This document shows, one piece after another, positions 42,042-50,594 of a stretch of 64,000 bases of DNA (its first letter is position 1; each line of letters opens with the position of its first letter). The notes below the pieces were generated by a model. The model made no database searches, had not been told where the DNA came from, and was given only the letters and a program-made list of their open reading frames with translations. The stretch covers positions 310,001 through 374,000 of the forward strand of contig NZ_JAFBCX010000005.1 of assembly GCF_016907955.1 (NCBI RefSeq), given 5' to 3'. This DNA is from Lentzea nigeriaca. Lineage in GTDB: Bacteria; Actinomycetota; Actinomycetes; Mycobacteriales; Pseudonocardiaceae. The position numbers and the translations under genes were made by a program.

Positions 42042-43265
42042 ATGGGCGGCGTCTTCATCAACTACCGGCGACATCCGGCACGCGACGCCTTCGCCGCGAC
42101 CCTGCACGACCGGCTCGCATCGCGTTTCACCAGCGGGAACGTGTTCCTCGACGTCACGTCGATCAAGCCGGGAGAGCGCTATCCCAACCGGCTGCGCCGC
42201 CATCTGGACCGGGCCGACGTCGTGATCGCGATCGTGCACCCCGAGTGGGTGCGGGACCTGCGCTCGGGCCTCGACTGGGTGCGGTGGGAGATCGAGCACG
42301 CGTTCGCCGAGGGCAAGACGATCATTCCGCTGCTGCTGGACGGCGCCAGGATGCCCACCGCGCAGGAGCTGCCTCGCTCGATCCGGGAGTTCGCGCATCT
42401 CCAGGCTGTCGACGACGATCTGGACGTGCTGCCCGACCGGATCGGCGATCCGCTGCAGAGGTCCACCGCCGTCCGGCAGACACCGCGCCGACCGTGGACG
42501 GGTGCGCTCGCGATCATCGTGGCGGCGGTGGCCTTCGCCGCGTCGGCGTTGCTCGTGCCGGACGACATCGCGGTCTACGCCGCGGGCTTCGGCACGGTGG
42601 TGCTGATCGCCGTGATGATCTCCGTCGGTGTGGTGTCGCTGGCCCGCAAGCCGATCAACGCGAGCGAACGGCTGGTGCACGACTTCGACCCCACCCGGTA
42701 CTACCTGTGGGTGGGGATCCCTGCCGGGACCTTCCTGGTCGCGCTGACCGTGGCCGTGGTGTTCAGCTCGCCGGTAGCGCCGGAGCTGCGCCCGTTCCTG
42801 ATCTTCGTCGCCGGCTTCGCCATCCTCTACCTGGTCTTTCTCGTGATCCGCCAGTACCGCGCCGAGCTGGACCGCGAGCGGGACTGGCCGGCGAGGCTGC
42901 CGGAGCCGGTGCGGGCCGCGCCGGTGCGCCGGGAGCTCGAGCGCCTGCGCCGCAAGCTCGCCACCGGGGACGAGCAGCGGATCAGGTGGCACGTCCGGCA
43001 CCTGGAGAACGCCGCCGACGTGCTCTCCAGGGACGCGAACCGCGGGCGGTGGACGTGGCTGGTCAGCGACCAGCCGGTGGCGCTGACGCTCTACGCGGGA
43101 TGGGCGGCGGCGATCGCGGGGATGACGTCGGCGATCGCGCTGGTGATCATCGCGGGTATCGCGGCGATCACCGCGGAAGCGGCTTTTCGCAGGCAGCGAT
43201 GGGTACGGCAGAGCCTGGCCGACGAGGTGCACGCCCAGGCCCAGCGCATCCTGGACAGGCTGTGA
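42042..43265 (+). CDS. TIR-domain protein with C-terminal transmembrane helices
   Basis: A 407-residue protein. The TIR domain covers about residues 1-145: VFINYRRHPARDAF, NVFLDVTSIKPGERY, ADVVIAIVHPEWV, and WVRWEIEHAF, which holds the glutamate expected for NAD-cleaving TIRs. At least five hydrophobic segments follow (about 152-200, 225-250, 255-285, and a C-terminal pair). The ATG at 42042 lies 8 nt after TACCGT, so a leaderless mRNA is possible. No cyclase, Thoeris or other defence partner is next to it. Confidence 0.85.
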   Translation: MGGVFINYRRHPARDAFAATLHDRLASRFTSGNVFLDVTSIKPGERYPNRLRRHLDRADVVIAIVHPEWVRDLRSGLDWVRWEIEHAFAEGKTIIPLLLDGARMPTAQELPRSIREFAHLQAVDDDLDVLPDRIGDPLQRSTAVRQTPRRPWTGALAIIVAAVAFAASALLVPDDIAVYAAGFGTVVLIAVMISVGVVSLARKPINASERLVHDFDPTRYYLWVGIPAGTFLVALTVAVVFSSPVAPELRPFLIFVAGFAILYLVFLVIRQYRAELDRERDWPARLPEPVRAAPVRRELERLRRKLATGDEQRIRWHVRHLENAADVLSRDANRGRWTWLVSDQPVALTLYAGWAAAIAGMTSAIALVIIAGIAAITAEAAFRRQRWVRQSLADEVHAQAQRILDRL

Positions 43266-44123
43266 TCAGGTCCGCGGGCGCGGCTGGCAGCGCGGGCAGG
43301 AGAAGGAGGACCGGTTCATGAACGGCTCGCGGACGATCGCCGTCCCGCACCGCTTGCACGGCTCGTTCTCCTGGCCGTAGGCGTTCAGCGACCTGTCGAA
43401 GTAGCCGGACTGGCCGTTGATGTTGACGTACAGCGCGTCGAACGAGGTGCCACCCTGACCGAGCGCCTCACGCATCACGTCTGTGGCGTGATCCAGCAGC
43501 TCAGCGGCCTTCGCCTTCGTCAGCTTGTCCGTCATCCGGGTGCCGTGCAGCTTGGCCCGCCACAGCGCCTCGTCGGCGTAGATGTTGCCGATGCCGGAGA
43601 CCAGCGTCTGGTCCAGCAGGGCGCGTTTGATCTCCGTGTGACGCAGGCGCAACGCGCGTACAGCAGCATCACGGGAGAACAGGGGGTCCATGGGGTCACG
43701 CGCGATATGCGCGACGGAGTCGGGGACCAGGGTGCCGTCGACCTCGACCAGCTCGGCCAGCGCGAGGCCGCCGAAGGTTCTCTGGTCGACAAAGCGCAGC
43801 TCCGGGCCGTCATCGGCAAACCGGAACCGTACGCGAAGGTGTTTCTCGTCCGGGGCCGAGGACGGCTGGACGAGCATTTGGCCGCTCATGCCCAGATGGG
43901 CCAGCATGGCGGCTTTGTCGGCCAGTTCCACCCAGAGGTACTTGCCGCGGCGCCTGGCGGCGGCCATGGGCTGGCCTGCCAGGCGCGCGCAGAAGTCCGC
44001 GGAGCCCAGATCGTGTCGCCGGATGGCTCTCGGGTGGAGGACCTCCACCGAGGAGATGACCCGGCCGGCGACGTGAGCTTCAAGGCCGAGGCGAACTACC
44101 TCGACCTCTGGGAGTTCGGGCAC
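43266..44123 (-). CDS. mutM: Formamidopyrimidine-DNA glycosylase
   Basis: Removes oxidised purines such as 8-oxoguanine and nicks the abasic site. The 285-residue protein starts [17 protein letters not shown] after a GTG initiator (44123), giving the catalytic Pro1 and Glu. It contains the helix-two-turn-helix segment [17 protein letters not shown] and a C-terminal zinc finger ([17 protein letters not shown]). It follows rnc and a small gene, as in related genomes. Confidence 0.96.
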   Translation of the reverse strand: MPELPEVEVVRLGLEAHVAGRVISSVEVLHPRAIRRHDLGSADFCARLAGQPMAAARRRGKYLWVELADKAAMLAHLGMSGQMLVQPSSAPDEKHLRVRFRFADDGPELRFVDQRTFGGLALAELVEVDGTLVPDSVAHIARDPMDPLFSRDAAVRALRLRHTEIKRALLDQTLVSGIGNIYADEALWRAKLHGTRMTDKLTKAKAAELLDHATDVMREALGQGGTSFDALYVNINGQSGYFDRSLNAYGQENEPCKRCGTAIVREPFMNRSSFSCPRCQPRPRT

Positions 44124-44124
44124 T

Positions 44125-44325
44125 TCAGGCTTCGGACTTGCCCTCGTCGACGGGCTGCGCTTCGATCACGGCCGCCTGCGGCTTGGTGGGCTTGAGCACC
44201 CACACACCGGCACGGCTCGTGTCCCTGACCAGCACAAGTCCCTGGATTCCTCCGCTGCGGGAGGTGTTCACCGGGCCGCGAGCGGAGCGGCTGCGGCGGT
44301 TCGTGCGGTACCTGGTCGCATACAT
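44125..44325 (-). CDS. Small basic protein of unknown function
   Basis: A 66-residue protein, strongly basic at the N-terminus ([13 protein letters not shown]) with a central [16 protein letters not shown] strand-like segment and an acidic end. Its TGA precedes the mutM start by one base, and it begins 8 nt after the rnc stop, so it fits tightly in an rnc-mutM operon. ATG 44325. The function is not known. Confidence 0.6.
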   Translation of the reverse strand: MYATRYRTNRRSRSARGPVNTSRSGGIQGLVLVRDTSRAGVWVLKPTKPQAAVIEAQPVDEGKSEA

Positions 44326-44333
44326 TGCGTTTC

Positions 44334-45137
44334 TCAGTCTTCCTCGGATGGGAGGGTCCCTGGCGTCACCGAGGCGCCGTTCTGTCCGTTTGCGGATGCG
44401 GCCGACTCCTGCTCGGCCTTGACCCGCTCCGACAGAACATGATAAGCCGCCTCGGCGGCTTTCTGCTCGGCTTCCTTCTTGGTGCGCCCATCACCCTTGC
44501 CGTAGGGCTGGCCACCGACGAGCACCGTGGCGGTGAACTCCTTGCGGTGATCCGGCCCCTGGTCGTCCACGCGGTACTCCGGGACGCCGAGACTGGCTTG
44601 GGCGGTGAGCTCCTGCAGGCTTGTCTTCCAGTCCAGTCCAGCACCCAGAAGGGGAGCTTTGGCCAAGAGTGGATCGAACAGCCGGTGAACGAACGTTCGT
44701 GCGGTATCGATACCGAACTGCAGGTACACCGCACCGATGACGGCCTCGAGGCCGTCGGCGAGGATGCTCGCCTTGTCCCTGCCGCCGGTCAGCTCTTCGC
44801 CGCGGCCGAGCAGCAGGTGTGCACCAAGCCCGCCTTCGCCCAGGTCACGCGCCACGCCCGCCAGTGCGTGCATGTTCACCACGCTGGCGCGCAACTTCGC
44901 GAGCTGACCCTCTGGAAGATCGGGATGGGTGCGGTAGAGGTGGTCGGTGACGACCAACCCGAGCACGGCGTCTCCCAGGAACTCGAGACGCTCGTTCGGC
45001 GGCAGACCGCCGTTCTCGTACGCGTACGACCGGTGGGTGAGTGCAAGCCCGAGCAGCTCGGCGTCCAACTGGACGCCGAGCGCTTCGGACAATGTCGCGC
45101 GGTCAGCTTGCGGAGCGCGCGGCGGCTTTCCCCCCAC
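44334..45137 (-). CDS. rnc: Ribonuclease III
   Basis: Double-stranded RNA endonuclease, 267 residues. The catalytic signature [14 protein letters not shown] is present, with the second acidic cluster near [17 protein letters not shown], then a dsRNA-binding domain with [10 protein letters not shown] and [16 protein letters not shown] at 45137, 16 nt after rpmF, is chosen although its ribosome-binding site is weak. The C-terminal tail is low complexity. Confidence 0.94.
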   Translation of the reverse strand: MGGKPPRAPQADRATLSEALGVQLDAELLGLALTHRSYAYENGGLPPNERLEFLGDAVLGLVVTDHLYRTHPDLPEGQLAKLRASVVNMHALAGVARDLGEGGLGAHLLLGRGEELTGGRDKASILADGLEAVIGAVYLQFGIDTARTFVHRLFDPLLAKAPLLGAGLDWKTSLQELTAQASLGVPEYRVDDQGPDHRKEFTATVLVGGQPYGKGDGRTKKEAEQKAAEAAYHVLSERVKAEQESAASANGQNGASVTPGTLPSEED

Positions 45138-45153
45138 TACGAAACCGAGGAGA

Positions 45154-45336
45154 TCAGGCCGGCTGAGCGACCTGGCGGCCAGCGTACTGACCACAGGCCG
45201 GGCAGGCGACGTGCTGCGGCTTCGGCTGGCGGCAAGCCTTGTTGGAGCACGCCACCAGGTGCACGGCAGACGTCTTCCACTGGGAACGGCGCGCACGGGT
45301 GTTGGCGCGCGACATCTTCCGCTTCGGGACGGCCAC
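45154..45336 (-). CDS. rpmF: 50S ribosomal protein L32, zinc-binding form
   Basis: A 60-residue protein starting [20 protein letters not shown], with two CxxC-like pairs (CSNKAC, CPACG) of the zinc-binding form. GTG 45336 follows AGGAGAAG. It lies between DUF177 and rnc, the widespread arrangement for L32. Confidence 0.97.
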   Translation of the reverse strand: MAVPKRKMSRANTRARRSQWKTSAVHLVACSNKACRQPKPQHVACPACGQYAGRQVAQPA

Positions 45337-45338
45337 GA

Positions 45339-45920
45339 CTACTTCTCCTCGTTGTTGTCATCGCTGAACCGCTCTTGCAACGCGGCCCACCGAGGGTCAA
45401 TCGTCTCATGCCCGTGGTCGGGCCCGAGCTCCGCCCACCTACCGCCGCACTCGGAGCAAAGCCCCTTGCAGTCCGGCTCGCAGAGCGGCACCTGCGGCAG
45501 CGCGAGGACGATGGCGTCCCGCACCACAGGCTCGAGGTCGATCAGATCGTTGGAGATCCGGCTGACCTCGTCTTCATCAGTGGTCTCGTCCGTGGTGCTG
45601 TCCGGCCACGCGTACAGCTCCGTGATCCGGACCTCGACCTCGTCGGTGAGCGGCTCGAGACACCTCGAACACTCCCCTTCGACCTTGGCGAACGCCGTCC
45701 CCGACACGAGCACGCCCTCCACGACCGACTCGGTCAGGAGGTCGAGCTCCACCTCTCCGCCATCTGGCACCGCGATCACGCCGAGCAGCCCCACGCCTGC
45801 CGCGGGAACCGACCGGACGAAGGGTCGGCTCGACCCGGCGCGACGGCCGAGGTCCCTGGTGTCGATGACCCAGGGCCCTGATGCTGTGGGACGCGTGGAC
45901 GCGTGACGATGCTCAGTCAT
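45339..45920 (-). CDS. DUF177/YceD-family protein
   Basis: A 193-residue protein of the family linked to 23S rRNA accumulation. It has the cysteine motifs CSRCLEPL and [13 protein letters not shown], which probably bind zinc. The ATG at 45920 has no Shine-Dalgarno site, so a leaderless start is possible. It lies 2 nt upstream of the rpmF start, as in many bacteria. The 224 bp upstream hold copy B of a palindromic element. Confidence 0.9.
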   Translation of the reverse strand: MTEHRHASTRPTASGPWVIDTRDLGRRAGSSRPFVRSVPAAGVGLLGVIAVPDGGEVELDLLTESVVEGVLVSGTAFAKVEGECSRCLEPLTDEVEVRITELYAWPDSTTDETTDEDEVSRISNDLIDLEPVVRDAIVLALPQVPLCEPDCKGLCSECGGRWAELGPDHGHETIDPRWAALQERFSDDNNEEK

Positions 45921-46069
45921 GATCAGATTGGTTGCCGACGGGGACCTACCACGTCCAGCCGGTCCAGGGTACGGGACGACGGGCTCACGCGTGAAATCGG
46001 CAGGTGATCGCACCTGTCAGACGTAGCGCGAATCACACTTCCAGCCGCCCTCTCCGCTGTTCGAGGGCC

Positions 46070-46116
46070 ACGCGGGGACCCTGCGTCCTCTCCTGGAGTA
46101 CGAAAGCTCCCCGCGT
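46070..46116. repeat. 47-bp palindromic element, copy B
   Basis: ACGCGGGGACCCTGCGTCC (46070-46088), loop TCTCCTGGA, and GTACGAAAGCTCCCCGCGT (46098-46116). The right arm is the exact reverse complement of the left arm of copy A in glxK (9760-9778), while the loop keeps the same orientation. This copy lies between sepIVA and DUF177 and is not inside either coding region. Confidence 0.75.
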
Positions 46117-46144
46117 ACTGCTCGCAAACACGAAAGGGTGACGG

Positions 46145-46861
46145 CTAGGCGCCGTAGTCGAACGGTGCGGCGGCACCCGCGACGGCCGGCCCACGCAGGT
46201 GCGAACGGCCCTTCCCGACCGACCGCAGCGTGTGTGCGAGGAGGTCCTCGAAGTCCGCGAGCTTGCCGTCCACGTACGCGTCGCACTCCGACCGCAGCCG
46301 GATGGCCTCGCTCTGCGCGGCGTCGAGGATGCGCGCCGACTCGGCGTGCGCGGCCCGGACGACCTCCTGCTCGTTGACGAGCCTGGCCTGCTCGGCACGG
46401 CCGTCCTCGGTGGCGCGCTCGTAGTTGGCGCGACCGGCCTGGATCATCCGCTCCGCCTCGCCGTGCGCGCGGCCGACCAGGTCGTCGTACTCCTGACGAC
46501 CGGCGGCGACGGTGCGTTCCGCCTGGTCCTCTGCCTCGGCGATCATCCGCTCGGCGCGGGCGCGGGCGTCGGACAGCATCGCCTCCGCCTCGGCCTGGGC
46601 CTCCGCGAGGATCCGGTCGGCGTCCGCACGGGCCTTCGACACGCCGGCCTCAGCCTCGTGCTTGGCCTTGCCGACCAGCTCTTCCTTGTGGTCCAGCACG
46701 TCCTGCGCGTCGTCGAGCTCCGCGGGGATCGCGTCGCGCACGTCGTCGAGCAGTTCGAGCACATCACCGCGCGGCACCACGCAACCCGAGGTCATCGGAA
46801 CTCCGCGCGCTTCCTCGACGATCGTGACGAGCTCGTCGAGTGCCTCGAACACCCGGTACAC
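46145..46861 (-). CDS. sepIVA: SepIVA-like DivIVA-family septation protein
   Basis: A 238-residue coiled-coil protein: an N-terminal DivIVA-like region (YRVFEALDELVTIVEEARGVP), a long Ala/Glu-rich coiled coil (about 60-200), and a short tail. It occupies the position of mycobacterial SepIVA (Rv2927c) upstream of DUF177 and rnc, which supports a role in cell division. The GTG at 46861 follows GGGAG. It is divergent from a GNAT gene. Confidence 0.85.
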   Translation of the reverse strand: MYRVFEALDELVTIVEEARGVPMTSGCVVPRGDVLELLDDVRDAIPAELDDAQDVLDHKEELVGKAKHEAEAGVSKARADADRILAEAQAEAEAMLSDARARAERMIAEAEDQAERTVAAGRQEYDDLVGRAHGEAERMIQAGRANYERATEDGRAEQARLVNEQEVVRAAHAESARILDAAQSEAIRLRSECDAYVDGKLADFEDLLAHTLRSVGKGRSHLRGPAVAGAAAPFDYGA

Positions 46862-46901
46862 GTCTCACTCCCTAACCCCTGTGGCTCCCACCCACAAGTG
46901 T

Positions 46902-46941
46902 GCCCTGCCGATCTCCCCGAAAGAGGGAGATCGGCAGGGCG
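46902..46941. terminator. Strong hairpin between sepIVA and GNAT genes
   Basis: A perfect 16-bp stem, GCCCTGCCGATCTCCC with its complement, encloses a loop of about 8 nt. It sits between divergent genes, where a terminator is not expected. It could stop antisense transcripts arriving from coaD, or shape the 5' region of the GNAT mRNA that starts about 15 nt downstream. The right boundary may be off by a base. Confidence 0.5.
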
Positions 46942-46955
46942 TGTCAGGATTTGGC

Positions 46956-47402
46956 GTGACCTTCACGATCAGGCGGGCCACCGCCGCCGATGTCGACCCG
47001 ATCGTGGCAATGCTCGCCGACGATCCCCTTGGCGCCCAGCGCGAGAAGCCGGGCGATCCCGGCTACCTGAAGGCGTTCGAGGTGATCGACGCCGACCCGC
47101 ACCAGTTCCTCGCCGTGGCCGAGTCCGACGGCGAGGTCGTGGGCACCCTGCAGCTCACGTTCACCTCTGGCCTGTCCCGCCTGGGCATGGCCCGCGCGAC
47201 CGTCGAGGCCGTACGGGTGCGCTCCGACCAGCGCGGCAACGGCCTCGGCGAACGCCTGCTGCGCTGGGCGATCGACGAGGCACGCGCACGCGGTTGCGGC
47301 CTGGTCCAGCTGACGACGGACGCGTCACGCGTGGACGCGCACCGCTTCTACGAGCGACTGGGCTTCACCGCGTCGCACGTGGGGATGAAGCTTCCGCTCT
47401 AA
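46956..47402 (+). CDS. GNAT-family N-acetyltransferase
   Basis: A 148-residue protein with a single GNAT domain: VTFTIRRATAADVDPIVAML at the start, acetyl-CoA loop VRSDQRGNGLGERLLRWAI, and HRFYERLGF near the end. GTG 46956. The substrate is unknown. Its stop overlaps the coaD stop by 4 nt in convergent orientation. Confidence 0.85.
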   Translation: MTFTIRRATAADVDPIVAMLADDPLGAQREKPGDPGYLKAFEVIDADPHQFLAVAESDGEVVGTLQLTFTSGLSRLGMARATVEAVRVRSDQRGNGLGERLLRWAIDEARARGCGLVQLTTDASRVDAHRFYERLGFTASHVGMKLPL

Positions 47403-47881
47403 CGGTTCTCGTCGAGGCGCTGCTGGAGACGCTGCTCGATGCTCTTCGGCAGCAGCGACGACACGTCTCCCCCGTACGTCGCAACCTCCTTGACCAGCGA
47501 GGACGCCACGAACGAGTAGGCGGGCGTGGTCGGCATGAACAGCGTGTCGACCCCGGTGAGCTGGTGGTTCATCTGCGCCATCTTCAGCTCGTAGTCGTAG
47601 TCGCTGACCGCACGCAGACCCTTGACGATGGCCTTGATGTCGTTCTCGCGGCAGTAGTCGACCAACAGGCCGTGCCAGGAGTCCACCCGGACGTTCGGCC
47701 ACTGCGCCGTGACCTCGCGCAGCATCTCGATCCGCTCTTCGGTGGAGAACAGCGTGCGCTTGGTCTTGTTGTTGAGCACGGCGACTACGACCTCATCGAA
47801 GAGCTGCGCTGCTCTCCCGATGATGTCCAGGTGACCGTTGGTTACCGGGTCGTAGGAGCCGGGCGTCACGGCACGCGTCAT
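47399..47881 (-). CDS. coaD: Phosphopantetheine adenylyltransferase
   Basis: Penultimate step of coenzyme A synthesis. A 160-residue nucleotidyltransferase with the TPGSYDPVTNGHLDII motif (T/HxGH) and the YSFVASSLVKEVATYGGDVS region, which corresponds to ISSTxxKE. ATG 47881. It follows rsmD at 53 nt on the same strand, a common bacterial pair. Confidence 0.97.
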   Translation of the reverse strand: MTRAVTPGSYDPVTNGHLDIIGRAAQLFDEVVVAVLNNKTKRTLFSTEERIEMLREVTAQWPNVRVDSWHGLLVDYCRENDIKAIVKGLRAVSDYDYELKMAQMNHQLTGVDTLFMPTTPAYSFVASSLVKEVATYGGDVSSLLPKSIEQRLQQRLDENR

Positions 47882-47934
47882 GAGGCGGACGTTAGCACCC
47901 GATCGGATGCCTCCAGGCGTGTCCGTGGTTCTCA

Positions 47935-48489
47935 TCACCCATCAGAACGCACCTGCCCCCAGTACACCGCCGTGTCGCCATATCGCTTGGCACGCAAGGG
48001 TTCTACTTGATCAGGCCAGGCTGGTTCGCTGCTTCGCGAAGCACGCTCCACGATGAGCACCGCATCCTCCGCGAGCCGATGCGCGAGCCCGTGCAGCACC
48101 TTCTTCAACTCGTCGTCGGTCACCGCGTACGGCGGATCGGCGAACACGACGTCGAACTTCTCACCTTCACCCGTGACGTACGCCTCGGCCGTGCGGTTGG
48201 CGACGACCGTGTTGCCGAACCCGAGCTCCTTGGCGTTGGCCTTGAGCACCTCGGCGGCCCGCCGATCCGACTCCACGAACGTCGCGTGCCCGGCTCCTCG
48301 GCTCAACGCCTCGAACCCGAGCGCGCCGGACCCCGCGTAGAGGTCCAGCACCTTCACGCCGTCGAGGTCCATCATCGACTCGAGCGCGCTGAAGAGCGCT
48401 TCCCTGACCCGCTCGGACGTGGGCCTCGTCCCCTTCGGCGGCACCTTGAGCCTGCGGCCTCCCGCGGTCCCGGCAACAATTCGCGTCAC
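47935..48489 (-). CDS. rsmD: 16S rRNA m2G966 methyltransferase RsmD
   Basis: A 184-residue SAM-dependent methyltransferase. Motif I is LDLYAGSGALGFEALSRGA and the catalytic motif is FADPPYAV. The N-terminus (TRIVAGTAGGRRLKVPPKG) is family-typical. GTG 48489 is chosen. It precedes coaD. Confidence 0.95.
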   Translation of the reverse strand: MTRIVAGTAGGRRLKVPPKGTRPTSERVREALFSALESMMDLDGVKVLDLYAGSGALGFEALSRGAGHATFVESDRRAAEVLKANAKELGFGNTVVANRTAEAYVTGEGEKFDVVFADPPYAVTDDELKKVLHGLAHRLAEDAVLIVERASRSSEPAWPDQVEPLRAKRYGDTAVYWGQVRSDG

Positions 48490-48574
48490 CCGCTCATCGT
48501 CCCAGGTGCATCCTGCGCACATGACCCGGTGCTCGTGACGTGCCCGTCGTTGCGGAGCACAGGCCGTGGTGACA

Positions 48575-48605
48575 CCTCAGGCCGCCTGGTCTGAGCGGCC
48601 TGAGG
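48575..48605 (-). terminator. Hairpin terminator downstream of SDR gene
   Basis: CCTCAGGCCGC (48575-48585) pairs perfectly with GCGGCCTGAGG (48595-48605), and outer GTGA/TCAC bases extend the stem. It lies 25 nt beyond the SDR stop codon and ahead of rsmD on the same strand. Confidence 0.7.
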
Positions 48606-48629
48606 TCACGTGCGCCCGCCACGAGCGCG

Positions 48630-49313
48630 CTACCGCCCCAGGTGCGCCCCACCGTTGACGGCCAGCACCTGCCCGGTGATGTGCCCCGCGTGCTCCGACG
48701 CCAGGAACGCCACCAGCGCCGCCACGTCCTGCGGCGTCCCGGCCCGCCCGTTCTTGGTCTGCCCGATCAACATGTTCAACCGCTGCTCGGTCATCGAGTC
48801 GCCGAAGAACTCCGTGTCGACGATCAGCCCGGGCGAGACGACGTTGGCGGTGATCCCACGCGCCCCCAGCTCACCGGCCAGGTCCGCCGTCCACGCCTCG
48901 ATCGCGGCCTTCGCGGCTCCGTAACTGCCACCGCCCCGCCGTCCCGCGATGGACCCGATGTTGATCACACGCCCGTTGTCCGCGAACCTCGGCGAGAGCG
49001 CCTCTGTGACGAGGACCGCACTGATGACGTTGGCTTCGTAGTTGGCGAGCCACCTCGACTTCGTGTCGGCGTGGCTGATGTTGCCGCCCGCGTTGTTGAC
49101 CAGAACGTCCACTTCGGACGGAAGGTCCTCCAGCGCCTTCGCCACCGCGGCCGGGTCCGTCGCATCAAAGGCGACGTGCTTGACCCCCGGCACCTCGGCC
49201 AGCACGTCCGCACGACGACCGGTGATCGTGACGTCCAGCCCTTGCCCGACAAGCTCGAGAGCGATGGCCCGACCGATACCGGTGCCACCACCCGTGACAA
49301 CAGCAGTGCGCAT
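48630..49313 (-). CDS. Short-chain dehydrogenase/reductase
   Basis: A classical SDR of 227 residues: VVTGGGTGIGRAIALEL (cofactor), NNAGG, catalytic Ser in INIGSIAG, and Tyr/Lys in SYGAAKAAIEAW. The ATG at 49313 has GGGGA 4 nt upstream; an ATG at 49334 is in frame but abuts the G-run. FabG-like, but the substrate is not defined by sequence or neighbours. Confidence 0.88.
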   Translation of the reverse strand: MRTAVVTGGGTGIGRAIALELVGQGLDVTITGRRADVLAEVPGVKHVAFDATDPAAVAKALEDLPSEVDVLVNNAGGNISHADTKSRWLANYEANVISAVLVTEALSPRFADNGRVINIGSIAGRRGGGSYGAAKAAIEAWTADLAGELGARGITANVVSPGLIVDTEFFGDSMTEQRLNMLIGQTKNGRAGTPQDVAALVAFLASEHAGHITGQVLAVNGGAHLGR

Positions 49314-49373
49314 TGCTTCCCCAGCAGTACTCATCCCCCAAACCTACGCAACCGGGGGATGACCCGCGCGCCA

Positions 49374-50447
49374 TTACGCGAGTGCCTGCCACCACCCGTC
49401 AACCTCTGCGGGCGAATCCACATCAACCCGCTCCCCAGGTCGAGGCACCGCCAACTTCAGCCCCCGCCCCTTGGCCTCCCGCCAAACCCGATCCACAGGC
49501 TCAGTCCAAGCATGCAGCGCAAGGTTGAACGTCGCCCAGTGCACCGGAATCAACAGCCCACCCCCGAGATCCTCGAACGCCTGCACCCCTTCCTCAGGCG
49601 TCATGTGGATATCAGGCCAAGCATCCCCATACGCACCAACCTGCATGAGCACAACATCAAACGGCCCATGCTCGGCCCCGATCGCCTTGTACCCGGCGAA
49701 GTACCCTGTGTCTCCGCTGTAGAAGACGGCCCGTTCGCCACGCTTGATGGCCCACGAAGCCCACAACGTGACGTTCCGCTGCACCGACCGCCCAGAAAAG
49801 TGCTGCGCCGCAGTACAGGTGAGCGTGAACCCGTCGACGGAGAACGACTCGTCCCAGTCCAACTCCACAACCCGATCAGCAGGAACATCCCACCGGGCAA
49901 GGTGAGCCCCCAGCCCCAACGGCACCACGAACACCGCAGAGGTCGACCGCGTCAGTTCCTGCACAGTCTCCATGTCGAGATGGTCGTAGTGATCATGCGA
50001 GATCACCACAGCACTCAAGGCAGGCAAATCCGTCAACGCATGCGGAACCGGATGCAACCTACGAGGCCCGACGTGCGCGGAAGGCGAGACCCGGTCACTC
50101 CACACGGGATCCAGCAACACAGCGGCACCGTCGATCTCGATCAACGCGGAAGCATGCCCGTACCAGGTGACGTGCAGCCCGGACGACACCGGCGCAGCAG
50201 GCCCCACCAGCGGCACCTCGGCAGACGGCTTCCGATCCGCCCCGCCGAAGATGAAGTCGCGCACGGAGAAGGAGTCGCGGTCAGGAACGGTGCTGACCAC
50301 CTTGTCGTTGTGGAACTTCCCGTCGCGGTACCGCGGCGAGCGCGCCATCCGAGCAGGATCCGGCTTGCCACCCAGCTGCCGAGGCACATCCCGCAACGCC
50401 CACGCCACGCCCGCCAGTCCGAGCAGACCGGCCAACGCCTTCTTCAT
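49374..50447 (-). CDS. Metallo-beta-lactamase-fold hydrolase, NAPE-PLD/UlaG-like
   Basis: A 357-residue MBL-fold protein with the zinc motif SHDHYDHLD, an upstream WYGHASALIEIDGAAVLLDPVWSD segment split by strands, a second metal region YSGDTGYF and VHWATF. This is the pattern of N-acyl phosphatidylethanolamine phospholipase D-like enzymes. The start is hydrophobic (residues 1-20), perhaps a membrane anchor. The ATG at 50447 follows GAGGGG. The substrate is unknown. Confidence 0.85.
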   Translation of the reverse strand: MKKALAGLLGLAGVAWALRDVPRQLGGKPDPARMARSPRYRDGKFHNDKVVSTVPDRDSFSVRDFIFGGADRKPSAEVPLVGPAAPVSSGLHVTWYGHASALIEIDGAAVLLDPVWSDRVSPSAHVGPRRLHPVPHALTDLPALSAVVISHDHYDHLDMETVQELTRSTSAVFVVPLGLGAHLARWDVPADRVVELDWDESFSVDGFTLTCTAAQHFSGRSVQRNVTLWASWAIKRGERAVFYSGDTGYFAGYKAIGAEHGPFDVVLMQVGAYGDAWPDIHMTPEEGVQAFEDLGGGLLIPVHWATFNLALHAWTEPVDRVWREAKGRGLKLAVPRPGERVDVDSPAEVDGWWQALA

Positions 50448-50525
50448 GATCGAACCCCTCTTCCCTGACCCGTGCTCGGTGCAACGCAGGAAATGGTCGC
50501 CGAGTTCCACCCCGCTCGCAGAACG

Positions 50526-50574
50526 GTGAAGGGAACCTTCATCCACCTCACGTGGACGAAGGTTCCCTTCACCG
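50526..50574 (-). terminator. Long hairpin terminator downstream of pyc
   Basis: GGTGAAGGGAACCTTC (50526-50541) pairs perfectly with its complement at 50559-50574, and further bases pair inside around the CTCAC loop. It lies 21 nt beyond the pyc stop codon and ahead of the MBL gene. Confidence 0.85.
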
Positions 50575-50594
50575 CAAAACAGCGCGAACCTGGG

